From: Thalassiosira profunda
Taxonomy: Eukaryota > Bacillariophyta > Thalassiosirophyceae > Thalassiosirales > Thalassiosiraceae
Direction: 5' to 3'
DNA length: 17,283 bases
Assembly (NCBI GenBank): GCA_036939355.1
Contig: JALLAP010000553.1
Location: 1 to 17,283 of the forward strand
In this document: piece by piece, positions 7,636-15,505 of the stretch
Numbering within the stretch: the stretch's first letter is position 1
Layout of the letters: each line of letters begins with the position of its first letter
The notes under the pieces: generated by a model
Told to the model about the DNA's origin: nothing
What the model saw: only the letters and a program-made list of their open reading frames with translations
The model's database searches: none
Made by a program: the position numbers and the translations under genes

Positions 7636-8331
7636 CCGGCCTGCTTGCAGGCCAACGCAGAGGGAGTTTGGTATCACACCCACCACAGAGGCAGGGCTGG
7701 CGGACGCTGGCAACCAAGCGGGCGCCGTGGTCCCTGCCTCCACAAACTGTCTCTTCGGGTGTCCCCGAGTCTGATATGAAACATCTATCACGGGAGAGCG
7801 GGGGCGTGCATGTCATGTGTGCCCCGTCGTGCTCTCCGTTTCACACGTCTGTAACAACATAAAAATCACTGCTCACACATCTGTACAGTGCTGGGTGAGC
7901 GTCGCTCGCGTGTCGTTGCTGTCGGCCGCGTCCGCGGCGTCATTCGCGACGACTGCGAGGCGCTCGTTTGCGTTTTTGTGGTGCCGCCCACGGGCTCCCC
8001 GCGGCGGGCCCCAACGAGGCCCCACTGAAAGTGTCCTATTGTTTTGGGTGGGACACTTGTGGATACTTCTTCGTGGACACTTCTCGGGGCCCGAGCCGTT
8101 GAGCCGCGCTGCCGCCGCCCATGGTGGAGCTCGCCGACTTGGGAAGGGGGCTGCTGGTCGGGGCCGAGAAGGGCTCCCTACGAGGGCTGGGGGCCCAGCT
8201 CTACCACGTCGGCCTCGGGTCGAAAATTGCGGCCGACCGCTCATTTTTCGTAATTCCCGTGGCGCGTGGTTTGTCCGTTGGGCGTCTAGTCGGGGCGCGA
8301 CGGGGGCCCCCTGCGTATTTGCAATGGCGCC
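7636..8331 (-). other. Non-coding 3' region of the retrotransposon
   Basis: These 696 bases lie between the recombinase stop and the internal R2 repeat. A perfect hairpin GGCCTGC-TT-GCAGGCC sits at 7638-7653, directly against R2. AAGTGTCC (8029-8036) and GGACACTT (8051-8058) form an 8-bp stem, and GGACACTT or GGATACTT recurs at 8061-8068 and 8075-8082. A + strand frame (7817-8470) and others are open but are low-complexity and run into the antisense of the recombinase, so I read none as genes. Confidence 0.6.
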
Positions 8332-9627
8332 TTATTGGGGCAGGTGCCACTCGTACGGCGTTGTCGAGATCGCGCGCGTCACGTCGGTGTATGCGGCGTC
8401 GTCTACGCCCGCCTCCACGTTCACGAAGTGGAACTTCTGCTGCATGTCCTTGGACATGCCCGCCGAGTAGCCCTCGAGCTGCTCCCGCACGTACTCCTTG
8501 AACGTGGCGCCCCGCCACCGTCCCATCTTCTGGATCGCAGTGTCGGAGTATCCACACAAGGAGAGGGCGTTCGCTCCGCCGCTGCGGAGGGAGTGCGTGT
8601 CGATGCGGTCGATGGGGATGCTCTTGCGGCCGGGGTAGTCCAGCGCCGTGGCGGCCACCTTGAGCCCCGCGCTGATCATCTTGTCGGAGACGTCGTGGCG
8701 CTTGCCGTCGGCGTAGAACGCCGAGAGCTCCGTGTCGGGGAAGGTGTCGGCGGGTGCGTGCTCCCGCACGTGGAGGAAGCGGCGGCCGAGCGCCCGAATC
8801 GGGTCGAAGCCCTTGCATCCATTCGATTCCTGGAAGATGCAGACGTTCTTCCAGCCGTTCTTCTGGTTGCTGATGCGCAGCGTGCAGCCGTCGGCCGACA
8901 TGATCTGGGCTGCATCGGCGTCGCGGCCGAGGCGGCGGAGCTGGCCCTGCGAGTTGCGTCGGAAGAAGAGGAGGTCCTTCATGCGGAACTGGACCGTCTG
9001 CTTGGTGCCGTTCCGCTTGCCCTTCTTGGTGTACTCGCCGACGCGGAGGAGGTAGTAGAACGCGATCAGGGTGAGGTCCCCCACCGCCGCGTCCTGCTCG
9101 GAGGCGCCCTTGGCCTGGCCGAGGGCCACGAGGAACTCTGGCACGTCCGCCTCGACCGGCAGCATCTTCTTCGTCGCCGGGTCCGCCTTGCTCCATCCGT
9201 CTAGCATCTGCCCGAGTCGGGCTGTCCGCTTCTCCGATCCCGTCCTCTTGGTGGGGTCGGCGCCGAACTCCATTGAGATCGTCTTGCCAATGGCCGTGAG
9301 CGCCGTTGAAACCGTTGGAGCTGCCACTTGGCGTCCGCGGCCGTAGTATCCTCGGCGGCAGCGGGCGGCGAATCCCGAGAGGGCGCGCTGGGCGTGGCGG
9401 TAGGGGACGTTCTGTAGCCAAGGGTCAAGTCCCAAAGGCCGGACATAATGGGTCCAATTTCGCCAGTGTGCGTTCCGGCCCGCTTCAGTCGCCGCCACTC
9501 GGCCAGAGTGGAAGGCTGCATCCGCAGCACGGAAGTCACCTTCGTACTGACGGCGTTCGAAGGCCGAAAGGCCGTCCAAGAGGCCTGGTTCGGGAGGGGA
9601 AAGGTGGAGTTGAAATAACGGACAAGG
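8332..9627 (-). CDS. Tyrosine recombinase of the retrotransposon
   Basis: The frame is open from 9627 (after a TGA at 9630-9628) to the TAA at 8334-8332. The protein would insert the element by site-specific strand exchange through a 3'-phosphotyrosine. Numbered from the TTG at 9579, the SAM-like core-binding region is about residues 38-105 (HWRNWTHYVRPLGLDP). The catalytic set is complete: Arg179 in LLRVGEY, His329 and Arg332 in THSLRSGG, Trp355 in MGRWRG and Tyr363 in FKEYVRE (codon 8493-8491). The first in-frame ATG is at 9273, inside or after the core-binding domain. The N-terminal part therefore needs a non-ATG start or a -1 shift from the RNase H frame, which overlaps it down to 9201. 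The catalytic core looks intact. Confidence 0.88.
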   Translation of the reverse strand, partial: PCPLFQLHLSPPEPGLLDGLSAFERRQYEGDFRAADAAFHSGRVAATEAGRNAHWRNWTHYVRPLGLDPWLQNVPYRHAQRALSGFAARCRRGYYGRGRQVAAPTVSTALTAIGKTISMEFGADPTKRTGSEKRTARLGQMLDGWSKADPATKKMLPVEADVPEFLVALGQAKGASEQDAAVGDLTLIAFYYLLRVGEYTKKGKRNGTKQTVQFRMKDLLFFRRNSQGQLRRLGRDADAAQIMSADGCTLRISNQKNGWKNVCIFQESNGCKGFDPIRALGRRFLHVREHAPADTFPDTELSAFYADGKRHDVSDKMISAGLKVAATALDYPGRKSIPIDRIDTHSLRSGGANALSLCGYSDTAIQKMGRWRGATFKEYVREQLEGYSAGMSKDMQQKFHFVNVEAGVDDAAYTDVTRAISTTPYEWHLPQ

Positions 9628-10190
9628 TCAGCATCAGTGGCAAAGAACCATTTTGGCTCGCTCCCAAACGATCGGGACGGGATGTCGGCCAGTGCATTGT
9701 GCTTCCCGGCGACGTGCAGAGGCGTGAGCGGCGAGGCCTTGGCTTTCGCCAAGCGCAGGGCGAGCGCCCGTACGAGCTGTGCCGAGACGCGGCTCTTGTT
9801 GGACGCCATCTTGGTGACCCAGGCGACCGTCGGGGAGTTGTCGCTGAAGAGCGCGACGTGCCTGTGCTCGAGGTCGGGGCAGACCTCCTCCATGATGAGC
9901 CAGAGGAGGAGCAGCCCGGCCATCTCCAGGTCCGAGTTGGTGATTGTGCCGTCGGGGTTGTCGAAGGACTTGATGTTGGCGCGAATGTCGTCGGGCCAGG
10001 GCAGCCGGAAGACCGTCGGCACGCACCCCTCGCCTTCGCCCACGATGACGCCGCCCACGCCGTGCCCCGAGGCGTCCTTGATGCCGACGAAATGCGGGTG
10101 GCCCTGCACGAGCCGGGCACAGTGGGTCGGGGCGTCCATCGTCTCTCGGATGAGGGTCCTGCAGCCGCTCACGGCCTCTAGCAGCCGGGT
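9201..10190 (-). CDS. RNase H domain of the retrotransposon Pol
   Basis: The domain degrades the RNA strand of the RNA/DNA hybrid during reverse transcription. Its frame is open from 10235 to a stop at 9201-9203; sequence that continues RT logically begins near LLEAVSGCRTLIRETMDAP. The acidic residues are all visible: Asp in GIKDASGHG (codon 10076), Glu in NSDLEMAG (9926), Asp in LFSDNSPT (9842), and Asp in the HVAGKHNALADIPSR block (9686). After the domain the frame goes on with a plausible tail (LAEWRRLKRAG...GLWDLTLGYRT) while the recombinase starts in the -1 frame over the same bases. It is joined to RT by an apparent +1 shift near 10180-10195. Whether that shift is programmed, a mutation or a sequencing error is unresolved. 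Confidence 0.82.
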   Translation of the reverse strand, partial: TRLLEAVSGCRTLIRETMDAPTHCARLVQGHPHFVGIKDASGHGVGGVIVGEGEGCVPTVFRLPWPDDIRANIKSFDNPDGTITNSDLEMAGLLLLWLIMEEVCPDLEHRHVALFSDNSPTVAWVTKMASNKSRVSAQLVRALALRLAKAKASPLTPLHVAGKHNALADIPSRSFGSEPKWFFATDADLVRYFNSTFPLPNQASWTAFRPSNAVSTKVTSVLRMQPSTLAEWRRLKRAGTHTGEIGPIMSGLWDLTLGYRTSPTATPSAPSRDSPPAAAEDTTAADAKWQLQRFQRRSRPLARRSQWSSAPTPPRGRDRRSGQPDSGRC

Positions 10191-11344
10191 TGCGGTGCAG
10201 GAACACGACGGGCGGCCGGGCACGGATGACCATGTTCATCTCGGAGAGGAGGCCCTTGCCTGCGGGCAGCGCCGTAAAGGCGTGGCGGATCTTCTGGGTC
10301 ACCGACTCGAAGTCCGAGAATTGGATGCCAGACTTGGTGGTGGCGCCGCGGATCCACCCCCGCAGCGTGGCCAGGAGGGCGTGCCGCTTGGCCTCGGCCA
10401 GCCACATGGTGTGCTCGGCGCCGTCGAAATCGAACCCGAGCAGCTCCTTCTGCAGCGCCCAGTGGGCCTCGCCCTTCATGATCTTCTTGAGGGAGATCGG
10501 GTCGAGCTCTTCGATGAGCTCGGGCGGGAAGACGTCGTGGATGCCCCGCATCACGGCCGTCGCCACGTGCCGCAGCTGCGCCTTCGATGTGGCGATGGCC
10601 AACGACATGAAGTCGTCGACGTAGACCTCGGTCCGATAGGCGAAGCCGGTCTTGTCCTCGGCGGCCGTGTCGGGGACGGCGCCGAACTCGGGCTGCGCCT
10701 CCGTGAGAGGCAGGAACTTGTGCGGGTCGAGGCTCCCGACGGGGGTCTCAATGTACTGGTCCCCGATGTCCCTCGCCGTCTCCGTCGCCGCGCAGAAGAA
10801 CGGCGGGGACTCGATCCAACCCATTTGCAGTGATGTTGGGACGACGATCTTGATCGGCTGGCCCTCCTCCTGCGGGAGGACGTAGGAGAAGTTCCACTCC
10901 TCTCCCGCCCGTGCCACCATCCGCCAGAAGCCGTCGGCGATGTCCCATTTTGCCTGGAAGATCTTGGCCCCGGGCGGCGCGTCCGCAAAGGCGTGGATGA
11001 TGCGGGAGAGGGCGTGGCCGATCTGGTCTATGGCCGCCGCGGGGCCCGTCTTTGTGGATGTCTCGTTGACGGACGGGACGTGGCCCCCCGCCTCGAGGCG
11101 GAGGCGGAAAGATAGGTCCAGGATGGCGCGGTACGCCCGCGACTTGTGCGGGATGGCCGCGATGGGTGAGACCTTGAGCTCCGGGGGCGGGTCGGCCTTG
11201 ATGTCGTCCCACAGGACGACTCGGACTTGCCCCGCCGCCTCCTTGGCCGCCACCTCGGCCTGCAGGTAGGCCATGGCCTCGGGCTCCATGGCCGAGGAGT
11301 GCGGGCCGCGCTGGATGGCCGCCTTGATCTGCTCGGGCGTCCAC
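10187..11344 (-). CDS. Reverse transcriptase domain of the retrotransposon Pol
   Basis: This frame encodes the polymerase that copies element RNA into DNA. Visible landmarks are WTPEQIKAAIQRGPHSSAM at the start, SPIAAIPHKSRAYRAILDLSF (fingers), FQAKWDIADGFWRM (first catalytic Asp, motif A), PTSLQMGWIESPPFF (motif B), and YVDD at 10612-10623 (motif C, the catalytic Asp pair). GFDFDGAEHTMWL and a GKGLLSEM segment follow, as in DIRS/Ngaro-type enzymes. The polymerase core appears complete. It is offset +1 both from the upstream Pol linker (near 11341-11350, at a run of four C on the coding strand) and from RNase H (near 10187). The frame stays open to 9634, but that lower part is a shadow of the RNase H frame. 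Confidence 0.87.
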
Positions 11345-12568
11345 GGGGCAGCCGCTGGTGGCGTACTGCCGGAGGAGCTCGGCCGCGGGGTGGTGCAGGG
11401 CCAGCCCCGAGGGGCACATGCCGCCGATGTGATGGGCCGGCCCTGACTTGGGGGTTGGGATGGAAAACTGGCCGCGGTGGTGGGCCCAGTATCCCTGCGG
11501 CTCCTGTTGCTCTTGGAGCGCATGCCGCCGGCGACGGTTCTCCAATCGGTGCCGCTCGGTGGTGGCACCCGTCACGGCCGCTCCCGAGTTGAGCCTGGGT
11601 GGATCCAGCCCGCCGAGCTGGTCCCCGCCGCCGGGTGTAGGTGGAGCGGTGCCTTGGTTGAGCGCCCGATCCGCCGCGTCCTCCCACGTCCATGGTGCTC
11701 TTGCGCCGTGGCGTGGAGTTGGTGCCCGTGGGGCGTCCGCATCGCGGTCCCCGAGGGGGTGTCGGCGGTGCTCGCGTGGGCGGCGGCTCGTGGGTGCTTG
11801 AGTCCCGCCAATGACTTTTTGGTTGAGTCTCCGCGCGCCGAGTCGCGCGTCGATTTCTCCCGGAATGGAACGCTGTGGGCCGCGCTGGCCGACGTCCCCC
11901 TCTTGTCCCCGTGGGCCGCACTGGCCGACATCTCCGCTCTGTGGGCCGCACTGGCCGACATCTCCGCTCTGTGGGCCGCACTGGCCGACATCCCCTCGCT
12001 GTGGGCCGCACTGGCCGACATCTCTCTGTGGGCCGCTCTGGCCGACATCTCTGCTCTGTGGGCCGCACTGGCCGACATCTCCTCTCTGTGGGCCGCACTG
12101 GCCGACATCTCCGCTCTGTGGGCCGCACTGGCCGACATCTCTCCGTTTCCGTGGGCCGCTCTGGCCGACATCCCTTCGTCGGCGCCGACGCTGCCGTCGA
12201 CGCCTTGCCACCGCTCGTCGCCCGCCACGGTCGCCGTCGCAAACAAACAACGCCTTCTCACCTTCTCCCCCGTCCAACAATGGGCGCGGGGGCGCCCAGT
12301 CCTTCGTCCATTCCGCTCCATTGGCGGCTTGTTCGCTGGGGCGGGGTGGGGGTGCGGCCGCCGCCGCTCCCGCCTCGCTCTTGATGAAATCCGCCCCCAT
12401 GGCCCGACCGATCAGGGCCTGCGTCGCACGCTCCTGCGGCGTCTCGGCGGCCCGCCAAACCTGATCCTCCACCGGGGGCTGCTCCTTGGAATGCAGCCCC
12501 GGCTGTGCAACTACCTTGTGACGCCAATCCGACCACTCGTTGCACGTGGCGTCCCCGACGGCGGGCTC
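11345..12568 (-). CDS. Pol N-terminal region / linker, in frame with Gag after TGA
   Basis: After the Gag TGA (12571-12569) the same frame stays open without an ATG for about 60 codons (EPAVGDATCNEWSDWRHK...), then reaches ATG in RAMGADFIKS. It crosses the tandem repeat (11875-12180; DVGQCGPQSG-type decamers) and then shows protein-like sequence including APWTWEDAADRALNQ and HHIGGMCPSGLALHHPAAEL before the +1 shift into RT near 11345. I see no protease motif. Other frames are also open in and beside the repeat (for example 12321-11572), so the true frame in the middle is not certain. The ends of the segment, next to Gag and next to RT, support this one. Confidence 0.6.
11875..12180 (-). repeat. 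Tandem repeat, about 10 units of ~30 bp, within Pol linker
   Basis: Ten imperfect units each begin GTGGGCCGC (+ strand) and continue CTGGCCGACATC with a variable tail. Unit starts are 11875, 11911, 11941, 11971, 12001, 12028, 12058, 12088, 12118 and 12151, so lengths are 36, 30, 30, 30, 27, 30, 30, 30 and 33. Every length is a multiple of three, as expected if translated. On the coding strand the Gag/Pol frame reads as decamers of the type DVGQCGPQSG. The repeat has no spacers and is not a CRISPR array. Confidence 0.9.
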
Positions 12569-15280
12569 TCAGAGCCGCCGGCGCTTGCCGCCCCCTCCGC
12601 CGAAGTGGCCCTGTCCGCCCGGACGGCGGGGCTGGGCGGGCGGGTTGCGCTCGTAGTGGAACTTGAGGCCCGGCTCGAGGAAGGTGGTGACGTCCTTGGC
12701 CCACTGGTCGGGGATGTCGCGGCCCGGGACGTGCTTGCGCGTGCAGTCCTTGTGGGGGCACCAATTCGTCAGGATCTTGGCGAGGCACGCGGTGCACTGG
12801 TTGTTGACGACGGCGGGGGCAAGCTTGGGGACGTCCTTGCGGCGCTTGCCCATGGCGTTGAGCACCGCGGAGAGATGGAGGGCGCCGTTAAACTTCTCCA
12901 CAAAGTCCTTCATGTAGGTCTTAATGAAGGGGTGGCGGTCGTCTTGCTTGCCGTCGCCGTTGCCCCCGCTGGTGTTGCGGTCCTGCGGCTGCTGGCGTTG
13001 GAAGTCCAGCCAGGCCCCCGTCTGCTGCGAGTGTGCGGGGGTCTCGCCCCATCCCGTGGGCGGGGCCATCGCCGGCGGCCTGGCCCCGCCGGTCGGCGCC
13101 GCGTCGCCTCCGAGCTGCAGCCAGCGGTCCGGGAAGCCCACACGGTGGATGGGCGTTGCAAACTGTAGGTGGGTCACGAGGGAGAGGAGGGAGGTGACCG
13201 GGAAGCGTACCCCGCGGACGACCCCGTCCGCATCGGGCTTGAAGTCCGCCACCGTCAGGACGCGGGTCGGGTTGAAGAACGCCCTGGCGTCGATGATGAT
13301 AGCCCAGGTCACCTGGGCGCAGAAAAGGGGGGAGTAGTACTCGCGGATCCCCTCGACTTCCTCCTGGTCCATGACTCCGCGGAGGGCCCATACCGCCTTG
13401 AAGAAGCTGCTCTCCTCGGTCAAGATGGCCGCCAGGAAGGCGGCAAAGGTGGTGAGGTTGAGCTTGAGGGCCAAGAAGTTGGTGGCGGGCTTCCTCGGGT
13501 CCGTCTGGGCCCACTTGAGCGCGTCCTTCATCGTCCAGTTGGGGCGCGACGCATTGGCCGCGTCCTCCTTCATGCGGAGGTCCTCCTGTTCGGCATTGCC
13601 CGTCGGGAGCATGGCCAGCGGCGTGGCCCCCTTCTCGGCCGTCTTGTCGTTGGCCGTGCCGCCGCCGGGGCTGAGGAGGCACTTCACGAGGTCCTCCAGC
13701 CACTTTTGCTGGAAGAACACGCCCTTGTCGAGCTCGACGTTGTGCTTCCGAGCGAATGCCTGCATCGCCTTCAGCAGGTACACCCGCCACAGGTTCACGT
13801 CCTTGGTGTCCCACACGTTGCCCCAGAAGTCGGCGAGCTTGTCGGGCGACGTGACGTTGCTCCAGCCCATGAGCATCGCCAGCTTTTCCAGGGGCGGGTC
13901 CGAGGTGCTCCCCGAGGATGCCGCCCCCGCCGTCGCCGCAGCCGCGGCGCCGTGCTGCAGCATGCCGAACATCATCGGCATCGACTGGGCGAACGCGGAG
14001 GCGAACATTCCGGCGTAGTCCGATGGCGTGGCCGTGGCCCCGCTGCCCGTGGTGCCCCTGGTCGGCGCCGCGGACGTTCCCTGCTTGGGGCCCATCGTCT
14101 GCTCCAGGCGATCGTGCGCCCACTGTGGGAACGCCGCGTCGTCCGCCACGATCGGCGTGAGCTCGATCGCGAGGATGCTCGTCTTGCCGCTGCCGGTCGG
14201 CGCTGCCTGGCACGCCGCGTAGCACCAATCGAGCAGGACCGCCGCCCTTTCCTCCGTCATGGGGTCCGCGTCCTTGAGGATGTCGTCCTCCACGATGCGA
14301 GCGAGGCTGAATGGGGTGATGCCCTCCAACGCCGCGCCGACGTACCGCATCGGGGCGCCCACGAGGAAAGGGACCTCCGTCTCCACGAGGAACGGGGTCT
14401 CGCCGTCGGCCGGGATCTTCAGCAGTTTGTCCGCATCGGCCGTGGCCCCCGCTCCCTCAAAGTGCGTTGCAACGGTGGCGCGGGGCAGGACGTGCTTCTT
14501 CTCCCAGCGCCACGTCTTCGCCACCTGCAGCTCCACCTTCTCGGGGTCGCTGAACGGCGTGCGGTCCCCGATCCACGTGACCACCTTGCCGTTCATCTCC
14601 TCCGAGGCGCGCACGTCGCCGTAGCGGGCCATGGAGTGCACCACCGTGATCTTGGTGCTGTTGGGGCGCATGATGAACCCCGGGCGGAAATTGGCCGAGG
14701 TGATCATCATCTCCTTGAAGTCGTCCCGCTTGGAGGCGTCGCCCTTGGCCTGGATCTGCCACTTGGTTTCGGCGTCGATGTACTCCGGGGTGTGGATGGC
14801 GGGGCCCAACTTGGCCACCAGCGCCGCCACGTTCGTGCCGGGTTGGTGGGCCGTCGGCGTGCGGGCGGGCGTTGGATCCCCTCCGTCGGCCGCGGTATCC
14901 TGGGCTCCATGAGCCGCCCAGGCCCCGTTGGCGGCCGCCGCGAAGCGGTCCGCCAGGCCGCCCCCATGCCCATGGGTCTGCTGGGGGGTGACGAACGGTG
15001 CACGTGCACCGCCCTGCTGGGAGAGGCCGAGGAGGGAGGCGGCCGCCGCCGCGTCGGCTCCCCCATCACCCGCCCCATCACGACTGGTCTGGGTCGCGCT
15101 ACCCGCCGGGGTCCCGCCCCAAGACGGGCCCAGCGGGGTGCCAAACCCGCTGGGGGAGAACGGGCTGTTGCCTTCATGGGCACCGGTTCCCCCAACGCCG
15201 GAAAGGGGCTGTTGGGTGCCGTGCCGGGCGGCGAATTGCATCGCCGCGGTACGCCGCCAATCCTGGGAGTTGTTGAGCAT
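12569..15280 (-). CDS. Gag-like structural protein of the retrotransposon
   Basis: This 903-residue ORF starts at ATG 15280, 31 bases inside the 5' R1 repeat, and ends at TGA 12571-12569. It is first in the element and precedes Pol, the position of Gag, which would package element RNA into particles. Residues 1-150 are Gly/Ala/Ser/Pro-rich. The middle is helical and mixed (for example LADFWGNVWDTKDVNLWRVY). Near the C-terminus a CCCH-like zinc finger (C-x8-C-x4-C-x3-H, ACLAKILTNWCPHKDCTRKH) is followed by a Gly/Arg/Lys tail ending GKRRRL, both fitting nucleic-acid binding. A Walker-A-like APTGSGKTS lies at 14203-14177 with no obvious Walker B. No homologue is named here; the call rests on position, the finger and the tail. 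The + strand 736-residue frame opposite is judged a shadow. Confidence 0.72.
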   Translation of the reverse strand: MLNNSQDWRRTAAMQFAARHGTQQPLSGVGGTGAHEGNSPFSPSGFGTPLGPSWGGTPAGSATQTSRDGAGDGGADAAAAASLLGLSQQGGARAPFVTPQQTHGHGGGLADRFAAAANGAWAAHGAQDTAADGGDPTPARTPTAHQPGTNVAALVAKLGPAIHTPEYIDAETKWQIQAKGDASKRDDFKEMMITSANFRPGFIMRPNSTKITVVHSMARYGDVRASEEMNGKVVTWIGDRTPFSDPEKVELQVAKTWRWEKKHVLPRATVATHFEGAGATADADKLLKIPADGETPFLVETEVPFLVGAPMRYVGAALEGITPFSLARIVEDDILKDADPMTEERAAVLLDWCYAACQAAPTGSGKTSILAIELTPIVADDAAFPQWAHDRLEQTMGPKQGTSAAPTRGTTGSGATATPSDYAGMFASAFAQSMPMMFGMLQHGAAAAATAGAASSGSTSDPPLEKLAMLMGWSNVTSPDKLADFWGNVWDTKDVNLWRVYLLKAMQAFARKHNVELDKGVFFQQKWLEDLVKCLLSPGGGTANDKTAEKGATPLAMLPTGNAEQEDLRMKEDAANASRPNWTMKDALKWAQTDPRKPATNFLALKLNLTTFAAFLAAILTEESSFFKAVWALRGVMDQEEVEGIREYYSPLFCAQVTWAIIIDARAFFNPTRVLTVADFKPDADGVVRGVRFPVTSLLSLVTHLQFATPIHRVGFPDRWLQLGGDAAPTGGARPPAMAPPTGWGETPAHSQQTGAWLDFQRQQPQDRNTSGGNGDGKQDDRHPFIKTYMKDFVEKFNGALHLSAVLNAMGKRRKDVPKLAPAVVNNQCTACLAKILTNWCPHKDCTRKHVPGRDIPDQWAKDVTTFLEPGLKFHYERNPPAQPRRPGGQGHFGGGGGKRRRL

Positions 15281-15311
15281 CGTGTCTCTGGTGATCTTTC
15301 GTCGGAAACGT

Positions 15312-15505
15312 TCTTAGAACTACTGCTAGGGACCAACCGATGCAATCAACTTGCCATGGCTGCTTCCAAAACCGAATGAGCTCGGCCGCCGATGCTCCGT
15401 CATTGGTCGGCTCGCTGCTGCTCTTTCGTGGGAAGCAAGCCCCACGTCAGAAGATCGAGGGGTGTACGTGGGCTTTTGCCCACTCGTCTGCCCATCACCC
15501 CAATC
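15312..15505 (-). repeat. Split direct repeat R1, 5' terminal copy (194 bp)
   Basis: Exact copy of 7282-7475 at the element's 5' end (sense strand). The Gag start codon lies only 31 bases inside it, so transcription must start in or beyond this repeat. It carries the same GTGGGC-TTTT-GCCCAC hairpin (15468-15483) and TGACGT word (15444-15449). The outer edge ends in TC, followed by host sequence TGAAGTTG. Confidence 0.92.

Larger units (their letters stand above)
7097..15505 (-). mobile_element. Tyrosine-recombinase retrotransposon, split direct repeats (PAT/Ngaro-like)
   Basis: The 8,409-base element is sense on the - strand. Its order is R1 (15505-15312), Gag, Pol (linker, reverse transcriptase, RNase H), tyrosine recombinase, R2 (7635-7474) overlapping a second R1 (7475-7282) by two bases, a 23-base spacer, and a second R2 (7258-7097). 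This A1-ORFs-B1A2-B2 arrangement is diagnostic of PAT/Ngaro-type YR retrotransposons, which are thought to integrate through a circular DNA intermediate using the recombinase instead of a DDE integrase and make no target duplication. None is seen here. The adenine methyltransferase domain typical of DIRS and PAT is not visible, which is closer to Ngaro. Both repeat pairs are identical, suggesting recent insertion. Placement within the YR group needs an RT or YR phylogeny. Confidence 0.9.

Noticed and set aside
7817..8501. + strand frames of 217 and 126 codons in the element's 3' region
   Set aside because: No motif is seen, composition is Arg/Ala/Gly-rich, and their 3' parts are antisense to the recombinase.
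11875..12180. Possible CRISPR array
   Set aside because: The units are contiguous with no unique spacers, vary in length by codons, and lie inside a retrotransposon ORF in a eukaryotic genome.
11477..13168. 563-codon + strand frame across the tandem repeat, reading WAALADIS-type repeats
   Set aside because: The repeat keeps several frames open on both strands. The + frame begins and ends in antisense of Pol and Gag and has no recognisable domain.
13169..15379. 736-codon + strand open frame opposite Gag
   Set aside because: It is His/Arg/Gly-rich, matches no motif and mirrors the Gag codon bias. The - strand frame has the ATG next to the terminal repeat, a zinc finger, and the same orientation as RT and YR.
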